A stretch of 14,333 bases of DNA from Clostridia bacterium (GTDB lineage Bacteria > Bacillota > Clostridia > Oscillospirales > Acutalibacteraceae), in assembly GCA_900771185.1 (NCBI GenBank), contig CAAGND010000221.1:1-14333 (forward strand), written 5' to 3'. The notes beneath the pieces are model-generated. The model did not search any database. It saw only the letters and a program-made list of their open reading frames with translations, and was not told the DNA's origin. Shown piece by piece: positions 1-7,670 of this stretch (position 1 is its first letter; each line of letters opens with the position of its first letter). The translations under genes were made by a program, and so were the position numbers.

Positions 1-1023
1 ATTTATGCGCAGGCTTTCCTTATCGGCGCAGGCGGCAAGCTCCGCCCTCTGATTGTTCAGCCTACGACTTATCCTCGCCATAGCGCTGCTGAGGAGCTTT
101 TGAAGATCCGCTGAACGCTGTCTGGTTCGGTCTATCCTGTCCCGCTCGGAATAGAATTCCTCCAGCATATCGGAAAAGCTGTCAGGAACGCAGGAAACAT
201 ATATTGAACCGTATTGGGCTATCGGCATAAAAGAAAACTCAAACGGCTTTGCGCTCTCATCTTTGAGCATAAACGGAGAAGCGGTGCCGGTCAGGAGCAT
301 ATCCTTTATCTCCTGCAAAGCCGGGATGAGCCTGTCCCTCTGTGAGGGCAAAACGCATCCGGCTTGAATATCCCCGCCGCTTTTTTCCGCAATCTCACGG
401 CATATCAGCGGAGATGCACCCTCAACCGACGAGAGAATTGCGGAGGAGAGCATTTTTGATGTAAAGCTCAGAACCTTGTCAGCTACTGATTCAGCCTCGT
501 TTTCAATCAGACTGAGCTTGTCCTGCGCAGGCGGGTCAACATATTCGAGCCCCGGAAGAATCTGACGCACAGAAGATTGTGTAAAGTCAATACGCTTTAC
601 AGCATCTATAATCCTGCGGTTCTGCCCGATGAGTATAATGTTGCTGTGTTTTGCCATAATTTCCGCACAGATTGACAGTTCAACCCGGTCTCCGAGCTCG
701 TTCGTCGCCGACATGTCGATAAACAGCACTCTGTCCAGTCCGTTCTGCCTCACCGCTGTTATCACGGCACCGGTCAGATGCTTTCTCATAAGCATACAAA
801 ACATGGGCGGAGACGCCGGATTTTCCGGCGCATTTTTTATCAGATGCACACGGGGACTGTTCGCCGATGCTGAGAGAAAAAGCTTTTTCGCTCCGTTACG
901 GTCGCGCAGATGCAGCACCAGCTCATCCTTAGAGGGCTGATGCACCTTTTCAACACGGCACCCCACAAGCTCTCTTTCAAGCTCCAGGGTTAAAAAATGT
1001 AATGTAAATCCATCGAGCGGCAT
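1..1023 (-). CDS. rqcH: RqcH / NFACT family protein (FbpA-like), C-terminus cut by window edge
   Basis: This is the N-terminal 341 residues of RqcH, the bacterial Rqc2/NEMF homologue. RqcH binds stalled 50S subunits and recruits tRNA-Ala to add C-terminal alanine tails that mark nascent chains for degradation. The frame is open from the ATG at 1023-1021 to the window edge; whole family members are usually about 550-600 residues, so the rest of the coiled coil and the NFACT-R domain lie outside. The start has a GGAG site 8 nt upstream. The NFACT-N domain opens MPLDGFTLHF and contains LDRVLF with Asp97-Arg98, the same numbering as the D97/R98 pair needed for tRNA binding in Bacillus subtilis RqcH. 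The family motif MAKHSNIILI follows at about 123-132 and IIDAVKRI at 138-145. A charged, probably coiled-coil segment begins near residue 285. It starts 18 nt after the Nif3 stop, so it is in that operon. Older databases call this family fibronectin-binding protein. Confidence 0.93.
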   Translation of the reverse strand, partial: MPLDGFTLHFLTLELERELVGCRVEKVHQPSKDELVLHLRDRNGAKKLFLSASANSPRVHLIKNAPENPASPPMFCMLMRKHLTGAVITAVRQNGLDRVLFIDMSATNELGDRVELSICAEIMAKHSNIILIGQNRRIIDAVKRIDFTQSSVRQILPGLEYVDPPAQDKLSLIENEAESVADKVLSFTSKMLSSAILSSVEGASPLICREIAEKSGGDIQAGCVLPSQRDRLIPALQEIKDMLLTGTASPFMLKDESAKPFEFSFMPIAQYGSIYVSCVPDSFSDMLEEFYSERDRIDRTRQRSADLQKLLSSAMARISRRLNNQRAELAACADKESLRIN

Positions 1024-1041
1024 ATAAAAAACTCCAAAAAA

Positions 1042-1803
1042 TCAAATAAATTCTGTCGGAGGGTTCTGTGAAAGCTTCACAACCTCCAAATCGGAAAAAT
1101 GTCCGCCTAAAAAATCAACGAGCACATCGACAACGGGATTTTCGGTTTCAAAATGCCCTGCCTCAACGAGCGTTATCCCCATAGCCGCGGCCTCAATAAA
1201 CTCATGGTGTGCCGCCTCGCCCGTGACCAGCGCCTGACATCCGGCTTTTCCCGCATCTGCAAAAAACTCACCGCCTGCGCCGCCGCAGACAGCGGCTCTG
1301 CGGATATCAGACCCGCCGTCGGCAAAGCGAACGTGACAGCCGAGGCGATCCGACACAAGCTTTGCAAACTCTTTTGGTGACATCTCTTTCTCGGTTTCGC
1401 CTGCTCTGAGCAGGGGCGTCTGAGCCTGCTCACTCAATATAACGCCGACATCCGAAAGCGATAGAAGCTGTGCGAGGACATCGTTGACGCCGCCCTGAGC
1501 ACAGTCAAGGCAGGTGTGCGCACATATGGCCGAAATGCCGTACTTCGCGAGCAGATACACCGGATTGTCGGGTTCCACATTCTTCAGCGGGTGAAAAATG
1601 ACTGGGTGATGGCTGACTATAAGCTGCGCGTTTTCGGCATGAGCCTGTTCGACCGCAGCCGCCGTAATATCGAGCACCGCAGCCGCCTTTTTCACCGCCT
1701 GTGTTCTTGAGCCGACAAGCAAACCGGCATTATCCCACGGCTCATGTCTCTCAAAAGGGCAAAATTCGTTCAGAGCATCATAGATATCACCGACGGTTAC
1801 CAT
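1042..1803 (-). CDS. Nif3-like dinuclear metal centre protein (DUF34/YqfO family, short form)
   Basis: A 253-residue member of the Nif3/DUF34 family, which forms hexamers with a dinuclear metal site. Annotations such as GTP cyclohydrolase 1 type 2 are common but the physiological role is unsettled. The metal ligands are visible: the SHHP motif (His65, His66), HTCLDCAQGGVND (His96, Asp100) and GHFETE (His217, Glu221) near the C-terminus. The N-terminal HEPWDNAGLLVG motif is also typical. At 253 residues it is the short form, without the PII/CutA-like insertion that gives B. subtilis YqfO about 370 residues. The ATG at 1803 has a GGAGG site 6 nt upstream that directly follows the TrmK stop, and the gap to trmK is 12 nt, so the two are co-transcribed. 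The trmK-nif3 pairing is well conserved in Firmicutes. Confidence 0.94.
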   Translation of the reverse strand: MVTVGDIYDALNEFCPFERHEPWDNAGLLVGSRTQAVKKAAAVLDITAAAVEQAHAENAQLIVSHHPVIFHPLKNVEPDNPVYLLAKYGISAICAHTCLDCAQGGVNDVLAQLLSLSDVGVILSEQAQTPLLRAGETEKEMSPKEFAKLVSDRLGCHVRFADGGSDIRRAAVCGGAGGEFFADAGKAGCQALVTGEAAHHEFIEAAAMGITLVEAGHFETENPVVDVLVDFLGGHFSDLEVVKLSQNPPTEFI

Positions 1804-1815
1804 AATAATCCTCCG

Positions 1816-2496
1816 TCAATTCAAAAAATTTTCTTCTATTCCGGCGCAGCAGCGCTCACAGTATGCAGCCTCGTCCGCCTTTATCCCCGCCGCGCGGAGT
1901 GACTCGGCACGCTTCTTTATGCGGCTGTACTGTCTTAAAACATAGCGGCGGGCAAGGGCATTGCCCCTGTCAAGTCCGCCGTAAAATTCATATCCGTCCG
2001 GAGTTGTCCGTTCAGCACCGGAAAATGCGGCGCAAATGGCTATGTATATTCTGCCGTCGTCCTCACAGACGCGCTCCTCAAGTATCTCAAAACCGTTGCG
2101 GCACAGAAAAATGCGCACATCCTCGGCGTGGGTCATCGGCTGGAGTATGAGATGAGTGTCTTTATCCCTAATCCAACCGGCGCGCTCCAGAATCTGTGAT
2201 ATGAGCGTGCCGCCCATACCGGCAAGGATTATATCCTGCGCCTCCCCGGGGGAAAGCGCGTCAAGCCCATCGGACAGGCGAAGTTCGATTTTTTCCGAAA
2301 GCCCGTAACGCTCCACCGTTTCACGCGCATTGTCAAGCGGCCTTTGCCTCAAATCACAGGCGATGGCGCACGGCGAAACTCCGCTTGCCACAAGATATGA
2401 CGGAAGATAGGCGTGGTCGGTCCCGATATCGGCAACAACCACGCCCGAACGTACCATATCCGCCGCCATCATAAGGCGGGCTGAAATCGCAGTCAC
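1816..2496 (-). CDS. trmK: tRNA (adenine(22)-N1)-methyltransferase TrmK
   Basis: A 226-residue class I SAM-dependent methyltransferase of the TrmK (YqfN) family, which makes m1A22 in the D-arm region of bacterial tRNAs. The SAM-binding motif VADIGTDHAYLP is at residues 21-32, the acidic turn ACDLR at about 46-50, the family signature ILAGMGG at 90-96 and the catalytic-loop motif LILQPMTHAEDVR at 116-128. The last 50 residues (ARRYVLRQYSRIKKRAESL and onward) match the C-terminal helical domain of the family. Length is normal. The start is GTG at 2496-2494, overlapping the stop of the upstream DUF1858 gene as GTGA. Translation is therefore probably coupled, and there is no strong Shine-Dalgarno of its own. 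A later ATG is unlikely because the residues before it (TAISARLMMAADMV) are part of the conserved family start. Confidence 0.95.
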   Translation of the reverse strand: MTAISARLMMAADMVRSGVVVADIGTDHAYLPSYLVASGVSPCAIACDLRQRPLDNARETVERYGLSEKIELRLSDGLDALSPGEAQDIILAGMGGTLISQILERAGWIRDKDTHLILQPMTHAEDVRIFLCRNGFEILEERVCEDDGRIYIAICAAFSGAERTTPDGYEFYGGLDRGNALARRYVLRQYSRIKKRAESLRAAGIKADEAAYCERCCAGIEENFLN

Positions 2497-2699
2497 TTGT
2501 TTTCCGCCAGATAAGCGTTGATTTCGTCAACAAGCTTGTCCGCGTCCACTCCGTGAACACGGCACGCCTGCTCAACGCTCTCGCCTCTTGCGGAGGGGCA
2601 GCCGAGGCAGTGCATTCCCATTGCAAGGAAGAATTTCGCAGTGCCGCGGTCAGCGTCAAGTATATCGCCTATAAGCATATCTTTTGTTATCTCAGTCAT
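2493..2699 (-). CDS. DUF1858 domain protein with CxxC motif
   Basis: A 68-residue soluble protein made almost entirely of one DUF1858 domain (called the hybrid-cluster-protein-associated redox disulfide domain in TIGRFAMs). The core reads MHCLGCPSA with Cys31 and Cys34 as a CxxC pair, plus Cys46 further on. The N-terminal ITKDMLIGDIL and the MGMHCLGC signature are typical. Family members are thought to have thiol/disulfide or metal-binding roles, but no reaction is established, and none is claimed here. The ATG at 2699 has AAAGGA 9 nt upstream. It is the first gene after the predicted promoter at 2786-2758 and overlaps trmK by 4 nt (GTGA), so it leads the trmK-nif3-rqcH transcription unit. 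Confidence 0.9.
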   Translation of the reverse strand: MTEITKDMLIGDILDADRGTAKFFLAMGMHCLGCPSARGESVEQACRVHGVDADKLVDEINAYLAENK

Positions 2700-2757
2700 T
2701 TAAAACAGTCCTTTCGTGCTTTTGTTGCGTCGATACTATTAAGTTACCGCTGATTAA

Positions 2758-2786
2758 AGTTTACCACAAATTCCGCAGTATATCAA
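2758..2786 (-). promoter_or_regulatory. Probable sigma-A promoter of the DUF1858-trmK-nif3-rqcH operon
   Basis: Read on the minus strand: -35 TTGATA (2786-2781), a 17-nt spacer, and -10 TAAACT (2763-2758) preceded by TGG, an extended -10 arrangement. It lies 58 nt upstream of the DUF1858 start codon. The -35 is 5/6 and the -10 is 4/6 against the consensus. It is inferred from sequence only. Confidence 0.55.
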
Positions 2787-2804
2787 CAGGGGATTTAAAA
2801 GCTG

Positions 2805-2838
2805 TAAAAATGCGGAGCGGTTTACAAAAATCCCGCAT
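2805..2838 (-). terminator. Possible weak intrinsic terminator after the V-ATPase operon
   Basis: On the minus strand ATGCGG (2838-2833) can pair with CCGCAT (2815-2810) across a 17-nt loop, followed by TTTTT (2810-2806). It sits about 45 nt after the subunit D stop, where the ATPase transcript should end. The stem is only 6 bp with a long loop, so read-through into the next operon is possible. Confidence 0.35.
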
Positions 2839-2881
2839 GGACGGACAAAATGTCTGTCACATACGGGGTGTTCAGCGGTGA

Positions 2882-3490
2882 TTATTCTTCCCTTTGGTTC
2901 TTTATGACCTTCAGGCGGGAGAAATCCTCCCTCTCCTTTTCCTCAAGTGCTTCGGTGATATATTTTATGGTGGCTGTGAACTGAGGAATCATGATGTTGT
3001 TGAGCGCGTTTGCACGTTTTTGCGTCTTCTTGATGGCATCGGCAAGCCGATAAACATTGTTCTCTATCTCGGCAAGCCGGGCGGTCATGCGCTTGACCTC
3101 AACAAAGCTTAAATACGCCTCATCGAGCATCGAGTTTGTGGCATTGAGCCCGTAATACATTCCGGGTTTGTCCTCGCCGAGCGTCACCACGGGCAGCTCA
3201 ACGCCCATGACGCTCCTCAAATCGATATTCAAAGAATTGTCCACCGGTATCGCCTGCGCGAACTCAGCGCAAAGCCCGAGGGTGACATTCGCCCTCTGAA
3301 GCGCGAGATAAGCCTTCGCGTAGGTGGCGTCTATCTCCCGCTGTATCTGCGACGCACGGTCTATGAGCTGCATCATTTCACGCACAAGTATGTTTCGCTT
3401 GCGGTCGAGCAGGTCGTAGCCGAGCTTCGCCAGCTCAAGTGATTTTTTTGTGCTCATCAGATTGCTTTTTGTCGGGAAAACCTGTGCCAT
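2882..3490 (-). CDS. ntpD: V-type ATP synthase subunit D (central rotor stalk)
   Basis: A 202-residue subunit D, the long antiparallel coiled coil that forms the rotor axle inside the A3B3 head and pairs with subunit F. The N-terminal family signature is plain: PTKSNLMSTKKSLELAKLGY then LLDRKRNILV at about 27-36. The C-terminal helix (RANALNNIMIPQF and onward, about residues 160-200) is the second arm of the coiled coil. Length is normal for the family. The ATG at 3490 has AAAGGAG 8 nt upstream. The gene follows subunit B by 30 nt and is the last of the ATPase operon, the usual position for D. Confidence 0.96.
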   Translation of the reverse strand: MAQVFPTKSNLMSTKKSLELAKLGYDLLDRKRNILVREMMQLIDRASQIQREIDATYAKAYLALQRANVTLGLCAEFAQAIPVDNSLNIDLRSVMGVELPVVTLGEDKPGMYYGLNATNSMLDEAYLSFVEVKRMTARLAEIENNVYRLADAIKKTQKRANALNNIMIPQFTATIKYITEALEEKEREDFSRLKVIKNQREE

Positions 3491-3520
3491 CGACTCTGCT
3501 CCTTTCGTTATTATTCGGTG

Positions 3521-4894
3521 TTATTGTGCGGGCTTATAGTATTTTTCGAGAACCTCCTCGTCAACACGGTCAAGCTCCGATTTCGGAAGCATGGACAGCA
3601 GCTCCCAGCCGAGGTCGAGAGTCTGCTCAATGGTTCTGTTCTCGTTATAGCCCTGATTTATAAAACGCTCCTCAAACGCACGCCCGAACTCCATGAGCAG
3701 CTTGTCGGAGCTTGAAAGCTCATCCTCGCCTATAACGGAGGCCAGTGCCTTTGCGTCCTGCACCTTGGCGTAGGATGCGAAAAGCTGGTTTGAGAGCATG
3801 CTGTGATCCTCTCTTGTATATCCCGCTCCTATGCCGTCCTTCATCAGTCTCGAAAGTGACGGGAGTACACTGACCGGCGGGTATATACCCTTATAGTCAA
3901 GCCCTCTGTCAAGAACTATCTGACCCTCGGTGATATATCCCGTGAGGTCCGGAATGGGGTGGGTAATATCATCGTTGGGCATTGTCAGGATGGGAATCTG
4001 AGTGACGGAGCCTTTTTTGCCCTCAATTATTCCGGCACGCTCATAGAGTGATGCCAAATCGGAATAGAGATATCCGGGGAAGCCCTTTCTTCCGGGAATC
4101 TCGCCCTTTGAGGAGCTGAACTCACGCAGAGCCTCGGCATAGGAGGTCATATCGGTGAGTATTACAAGAATCTGCTTGCCCAACTCAAAGGCAAGATACT
4201 CAGCCGCCGTCAGCGCACAGCGGGGGGTTATTATACGTTCAATTATCGGGTCGTTTGAGAGGTTTAAAAACATCGTGACCCTGTTCATAACATTCGCATT
4301 TTCAAACGAGCGGCGAAAATACTGCGCGACATCGTTTTTGACGCCCATTGCCGCAAACACTATGGCAAAATCGTCACCGTCGGCGACATTCGCCTGACGC
4401 ACTATCTGCACAGCAAGCTCATTGTGCTTCATGCCGGAGCCTGAAAAAATCGGCAGCTTCTGACCTCTTATCAGGGTCGCGAGCGCGTCAATGGAGGAAA
4501 TTCCGGTGTTGATATAGTTTCTCGGATAAACTCTGGAGACGGGATTTATCGGTGAGCCGTTGACATCGCGGCGGCACTCCGGATAAATCTCTCCGAGACC
4601 GTCTATCGGTCTGCCGAGGCCGTCAAAAACTCTGCCGAGAATCTCGGGTGACAGCGGCATTTCCATGGGTCTGCCGGACATCACGGTTGTGCTGTTTTTC
4701 ATTGAGATTCCGCGCGTGCCCTCAAAGACCTGAATGACAACCCGCTCGCCGTCGATTTTCACAACACGTCCGGCTCTCGAAGTGCCGTCATCAAGGCGCA
4801 GCTCGACCATCTCTTCATAGCCCGCGTTCTTCACCCCGTCAAGCACAACAAGTGAACCGTTTATCTGATTTAAACCGATGTGTTCAAGTATCAT
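3521..4894 (-). CDS. ntpB: V-type ATP synthase subunit B (non-catalytic nucleotide-site subunit)
   Basis: A 457-residue subunit B that alternates with A in the A3B3 hexamer. Order along the chain: N-terminal beta-barrel (1-75), then the central RecA-like domain with GRVFDGLGRPIDG at 87-99 and the degenerate P-loop FSGSGMKHNELA at 150-161, which lacks the Walker GKT and marks this as B rather than A. LTDMTSYAEALRE (246-258) and GRKGFPGYLYSDLASLYERAG (268-288) follow. The arginine finger is Arg349 in SLSRLMKDGIG, matching Arg350 of Enterococcus hirae NtpB. The C-terminal helical domain runs from about 365. The ATG at 4894 has AAAGGAA 10 nt upstream. It is 66 nt after subunit A, a gap that holds two RNA hairpins (listed separately). 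Confidence 0.97.
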   Translation of the reverse strand: MILEHIGLNQINGSLVVLDGVKNAGYEEMVELRLDDGTSRAGRVVKIDGERVVIQVFEGTRGISMKNSTTVMSGRPMEMPLSPEILGRVFDGLGRPIDGLGEIYPECRRDVNGSPINPVSRVYPRNYINTGISSIDALATLIRGQKLPIFSGSGMKHNELAVQIVRQANVADGDDFAIVFAAMGVKNDVAQYFRRSFENANVMNRVTMFLNLSNDPIIERIITPRCALTAAEYLAFELGKQILVILTDMTSYAEALREFSSSKGEIPGRKGFPGYLYSDLASLYERAGIIEGKKGSVTQIPILTMPNDDITHPIPDLTGYITEGQIVLDRGLDYKGIYPPVSVLPSLSRLMKDGIGAGYTREDHSMLSNQLFASYAKVQDAKALASVIGEDELSSSDKLLMEFGRAFEERFINQGYNENRTIEQTLDLGWELLSMLPKSELDRVDEEVLEKYYKPAQ

Positions 4895-4911
4895 AGCTTA
4901 TTCATTCCTTT

Positions 4912-4958
4912 CCGATGCGGCCTGCCGCACGGTTCAAAATAAAGACCGAGAAAGGTCT
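4912..4958 (-). promoter_or_regulatory. Two RNA hairpins in the gap between subunit A and subunit B genes
   Basis: In the transcript, just after the A stop, AGACC (4958-4954) pairs with GGTCT (4947-4943) across a 6-nt loop and is followed by TTATTTT, which resembles a weak terminator. Next comes a stronger hairpin, TGCGG-4 nt-CCGCA (4929-4916), extended by a further CCG/CGG pairing across a one-base bulge, ending 17 nt before the B start codon. This could be a partial terminator, an mRNA-processing or a stability element. The structures are seen in the sequence; the function is inference. Confidence 0.4.
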
Positions 4959-4960
4959 GA

Positions 4961-6718
4961 CTATCTGAGCAGCGGGTCGAGCGCCTTGTCAATCTCTTTC
5001 TTATAGCCGTCAAACATCTCGAGCGCATCGTTCGGCACATCATATTTCATTTTGACAAGCTTATCAAACAGTCCGAGCTGAGTAATCTTTGAGATGGGCA
5101 CCTGCCTTGCAACCACATCGCGGCACTTGTGATAGAGATAGAGAATTATCTCCATCATCTTTGCCTGCTTTTGGAGCGGCACATAGGTATCCTCCTTGTG
5201 GAAGGCATTCTGCTGAAGGAAGCCGACCCTTATGACTCTCGCAATCTCGATAATCAGCTTCTGGTCATCGGGCAGGACGTCCGCGCCTATGAGCTTGACT
5301 ATCTCCATAAGGCTGTTTTCCTCAAGCAGCAGGGAGCATATCTCATCCCGGCAGTCCATAAACTGCGCTCCCACGTTTTCATAGTACCACTCTGACAGGT
5401 CATTTATATATTCCGAATAGCTGTTGTTCCAGTTTATCGCCGGATAATGGCGCGCATAGGCGAGCGATTTGTCGAGCGCCCAGAAACAGCGGGTGAAACG
5501 CTTTGTGTTCTGAGTGACCGGCTCCGAGAAATCCGAGCCCTGCGGCGATACGGCGCCGATGATTGTTATTGAGCCCTCCCTGCCGCAGAGCGCCTCGACA
5601 TAGCCTGCGCGCTCATAGAACTCCGACAGGCGCGAGGGCAGATATGCCGGGAAGCCCTCATCCGCGGGCATCTCTTCAAGGCGTCCCGATATCTCTCTGA
5701 GCGCCTCCGCCCACCTTGAGGTGGAGTCCGCCATAATAGCGGTGTGATAACCCATATCACGGTAATACTCGGCGAGGGTTATGCCTGTGTATATTGACGC
5801 TTCACGAGCGGCAACGGGCATATTTGAGGTGTTTGCTATGAGCACTGTTCTGTCAGTCAGGGGTTTGCCCGTTCTGGGGTCGGATATCTCCCCGAACTCC
5901 TTGAGCGCCTGGGTCATCTCGTTGCCTCGCTCACCGCAGCCGACATATATGATAATATCCGCATCGCACCATTTCGCAAGCTGATGCTGGGTCATTGTTT
6001 TTCCTGTTCCGAAGCCGCCGGGAATTGCCGCCGCTCCGCCCTTTGCCACAGGGAAAAGAGTGTCTATTACACGCTGCCCGGTTATCAGCGGGCGCTGCGC
6101 CGGCAGTCTTTTTCTGACGGGGCGCGGTATTCTTATCGGCCAGCGCTGGCACAGAGTCAGTGAGTGAATCTCACCCTTTCTGTCCCTGAGCTTAACTATC
6201 GTGTCATCAATTTTATATTTTCCGTCCGGGGCGGTCTCAACGACCTCGCCCTCGAGTGAGGGCGGCACAAGAAATCTGTGCGCCACAACGGGAGTTTCCG
6301 GACATTCGCCGTAGATATCGCCGCCGTGCAGGACATCTCCGGGTTTGACGCAGAGCTTGACCTCCCACTCCTTTTCACCGTCAAGTGCCGGCTCGGAGCA
6401 GCCACAGGCGATAAACGCTCCGTTATGCTCAGCAATAGCCGAGAGCGGACGCTCTATACCGTCAAATATATTTCTGACGATTCCGGGGCCGAGAGACGCG
6501 CACATGGCGCTGCCGGTCGAATAGACAGGTTCACCGGGTTTGAGTCCGGTTGTCTCCTCATAGACCTGAATTGTTGTCTCCTCTTTGTCAAGACGGATAA
6601 CCTCGCCGACAAGACGCTTCTCGCCGACATAGACCATCTCCATCATGCTGAGCCCTGTCTCGCCCTTTATTGTAACGACAGGTCCGTTTATTCCGTATAC
6701 AACATTATTTTCGGACAA
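4961..6718 (-). CDS. ntpA: V-type ATP synthase subunit A (catalytic)
   Basis: Catalytic subunit A, which hydrolyses or makes ATP at the A/B interface. I place the start at the TTG at 6718 (585 residues). The frame could begin at the GTG at 6727 (588), but that GTG lies inside the GGAGGTG ribosome binding site, whereas the TTG is 8 nt beyond GGAGG. Numbering from TTG: beta-barrel 1-75, the A-specific bulge domain about 105-185, P-loop PGGFGTGKT with Lys240, YVGCGERGNE with catalytic Glu263, then ADSTSRWAEALREISGRLEE at 330-349 and SPQGSDFSEPV near 391-401. The helical C-terminal domain follows. Length is normal. The gene starts 15 nt after the subunit E stop, so translation is closely coupled. 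Confidence 0.97.
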   Translation of the reverse strand: MSENNVVYGINGPVVTIKGETGLSMMEMVYVGEKRLVGEVIRLDKEETTIQVYEETTGLKPGEPVYSTGSAMCASLGPGIVRNIFDGIERPLSAIAEHNGAFIACGCSEPALDGEKEWEVKLCVKPGDVLHGGDIYGECPETPVVAHRFLVPPSLEGEVVETAPDGKYKIDDTIVKLRDRKGEIHSLTLCQRWPIRIPRPVRKRLPAQRPLITGQRVIDTLFPVAKGGAAAIPGGFGTGKTMTQHQLAKWCDADIIIYVGCGERGNEMTQALKEFGEISDPRTGKPLTDRTVLIANTSNMPVAAREASIYTGITLAEYYRDMGYHTAIMADSTSRWAEALREISGRLEEMPADEGFPAYLPSRLSEFYERAGYVEALCGREGSITIIGAVSPQGSDFSEPVTQNTKRFTRCFWALDKSLAYARHYPAINWNNSYSEYINDLSEWYYENVGAQFMDCRDEICSLLLEENSLMEIVKLIGADVLPDDQKLIIEIARVIRVGFLQQNAFHKEDTYVPLQKQAKMMEIILYLYHKCRDVVARQVPISKITQLGLFDKLVKMKYDVPNDALEMFDGYKKEIDKALDPLLR

Positions 6719-6724
6719 GCCGCT

Positions 6725-6731
6725 CACCTCC
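6725..6731 (-). promoter_or_regulatory. Ribosome binding site that decides the subunit A start
   Basis: GGAGGTG on the minus strand contains the in-frame GTG at 6727. Because a start cannot use a Shine-Dalgarno that overlaps it, the TTG 8 nt past the GGAGG (6718) is the better initiation codon. Confidence 0.7.
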
Positions 6732-6733
6732 GC

Positions 6734-7333
6734 TTAAAGTAATACTGACATCCCCGAATTGGCCAGGAACCACTCCCGCTGGGATTCAAGTCTCGTTGCG
6801 AGAGTGTCATCAGCCGCAAGAGCGCCGTCTTCCGACACGCAGCGGCATCCGCCGATGGAAACAGACGCATCCGGCTCCACACGGCAGGCTCTGCCAAATG
6901 CCTCGGCGACAGCGTCTTTGAAGCGCATATCCTCTTCTCTGAGATATATTACGACCTCTCCGCTTTCAAAAATCCGCGAAAATTCTTTTGCGCTTTTCTT
7001 GAGAAATTCCTCATAGCCGCTGCTTTGTGTAAAGCTCACAAGCTTGTCACGTGCCGCGGCAAATATCTTTTCGGTTATTTCCTCACGTCTTTGCGTCAGC
7101 TCTGCTCTCTTCTGCGCCGAACTGACGGAAATTTCACGGTTGAGCTTCTGCTCGCCCAGACGCCTCTCACGGTCTATCATCGCCTGCGCGCCGGCTCTCG
7201 CTTCTTCTTCCGCTTTTTTGAGGCCGAGGTCGAGCATTTCCTTGTTCTGACGTTTAAGCTCCTCGTTCCTGTCATGGGCATCGCGGCTTATTGCGTCAAA
7301 AAATTTTCCGGCTCTCTCTTCCTGATTAAGCAT
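6734..7333 (-). CDS. ntpE: V-type ATP synthase subunit E (peripheral stalk)
   Basis: A 199-residue subunit E, one half of the heterodimeric peripheral stalk that holds the A3B3 head still against the rotor. The first 100 residues or so are a charged helix without helix-breakers (NEELKRQNKEMLDLGLKKAEEEARAG region), expected to form a coiled coil with the G/H subunit encoded first in the operon. The remaining half (SGYEEFLKKSAKEF, then VEPDASVSIGGCRCVSEDG, about 155-172) matches the mixed alpha/beta head-binding domain, with the conserved IGGC motif. The ATG at 7333 has GAGGTG 7 nt upstream; the gap from subunit F is 10 nt. Identification rests on position, length and these motifs, as the family is poorly conserved. 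Confidence 0.92.
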   Translation of the reverse strand: MLNQEERAGKFFDAISRDAHDRNEELKRQNKEMLDLGLKKAEEEARAGAQAMIDRERRLGEQKLNREISVSSAQKRAELTQRREEITEKIFAAARDKLVSFTQSSGYEEFLKKSAKEFSRIFESGEVVIYLREEDMRFKDAVAEAFGRACRVEPDASVSIGGCRCVSEDGALAADDTLATRLESQREWFLANSGMSVLL

Positions 7334-7343
7334 TGATTACACC

Positions 7344-7652
7344 TCAAATCTTTATGCCGATAGCGTCACGCACATATCGAGTAATCGAATCGCTGCCGCT
7401 CTGAGAACCGTGTCTGTCCGGAATCTCAACAATGAGCGGCTTATCGTGGGTTTTCTTGATTTCAAATATAAGGTCCCGGCACATATCGCAAAGCGGCTTT
7501 GTCACAAGCACTATACCGACACTCTCATCCTCAAGACAGGCGGTCAGAGCTTTTTGGACTCCGGAGGCCTCATGCACGATTTCGCCCTCAATGCCCGCCA
7601 GGCGCATACCGACAAGTGTATCGACATTGTCGCTTATCAAATAAAAACGCAT
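7344..7652 (-). CDS. ntpG: V-type ATP synthase subunit F (rotor, binds D)
   Basis: A 102-residue subunit F, named NtpG in Enterococcus hirae, a Rossmann-like small protein that binds the D subunit at the base of the rotor and modulates ATPase activity. The N-terminal ISDNVDTLVGMRLAGIEG and the central VGIVLVTKPLCDMCRD followed by PLIVEIPDRHG are characteristic of the family. Length is normal. The ATG at 7652 is preceded by AAGGCGGG about 9 nt upstream. The gene lies between subunits K and E, whereas in Enterococcus and Thermus subunit F follows C and directly precedes A. Confidence 0.95.
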   Translation of the reverse strand: MRFYLISDNVDTLVGMRLAGIEGEIVHEASGVQKALTACLEDESVGIVLVTKPLCDMCRDLIFEIKKTHDKPLIVEIPDRHGSQSGSDSITRYVRDAIGIKI

Positions 7653-7670
7653 CTTGATATCCCGCCTTTA

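Noticed and set aside
6278..6742. 154-codon plus-strand frame opposite the start of subunit A
   Set aside because: Lies wholly antisense to a well-supported catalytic subunit, has no recognisable motif, and such mirror frames are common opposite GC-balanced genes.
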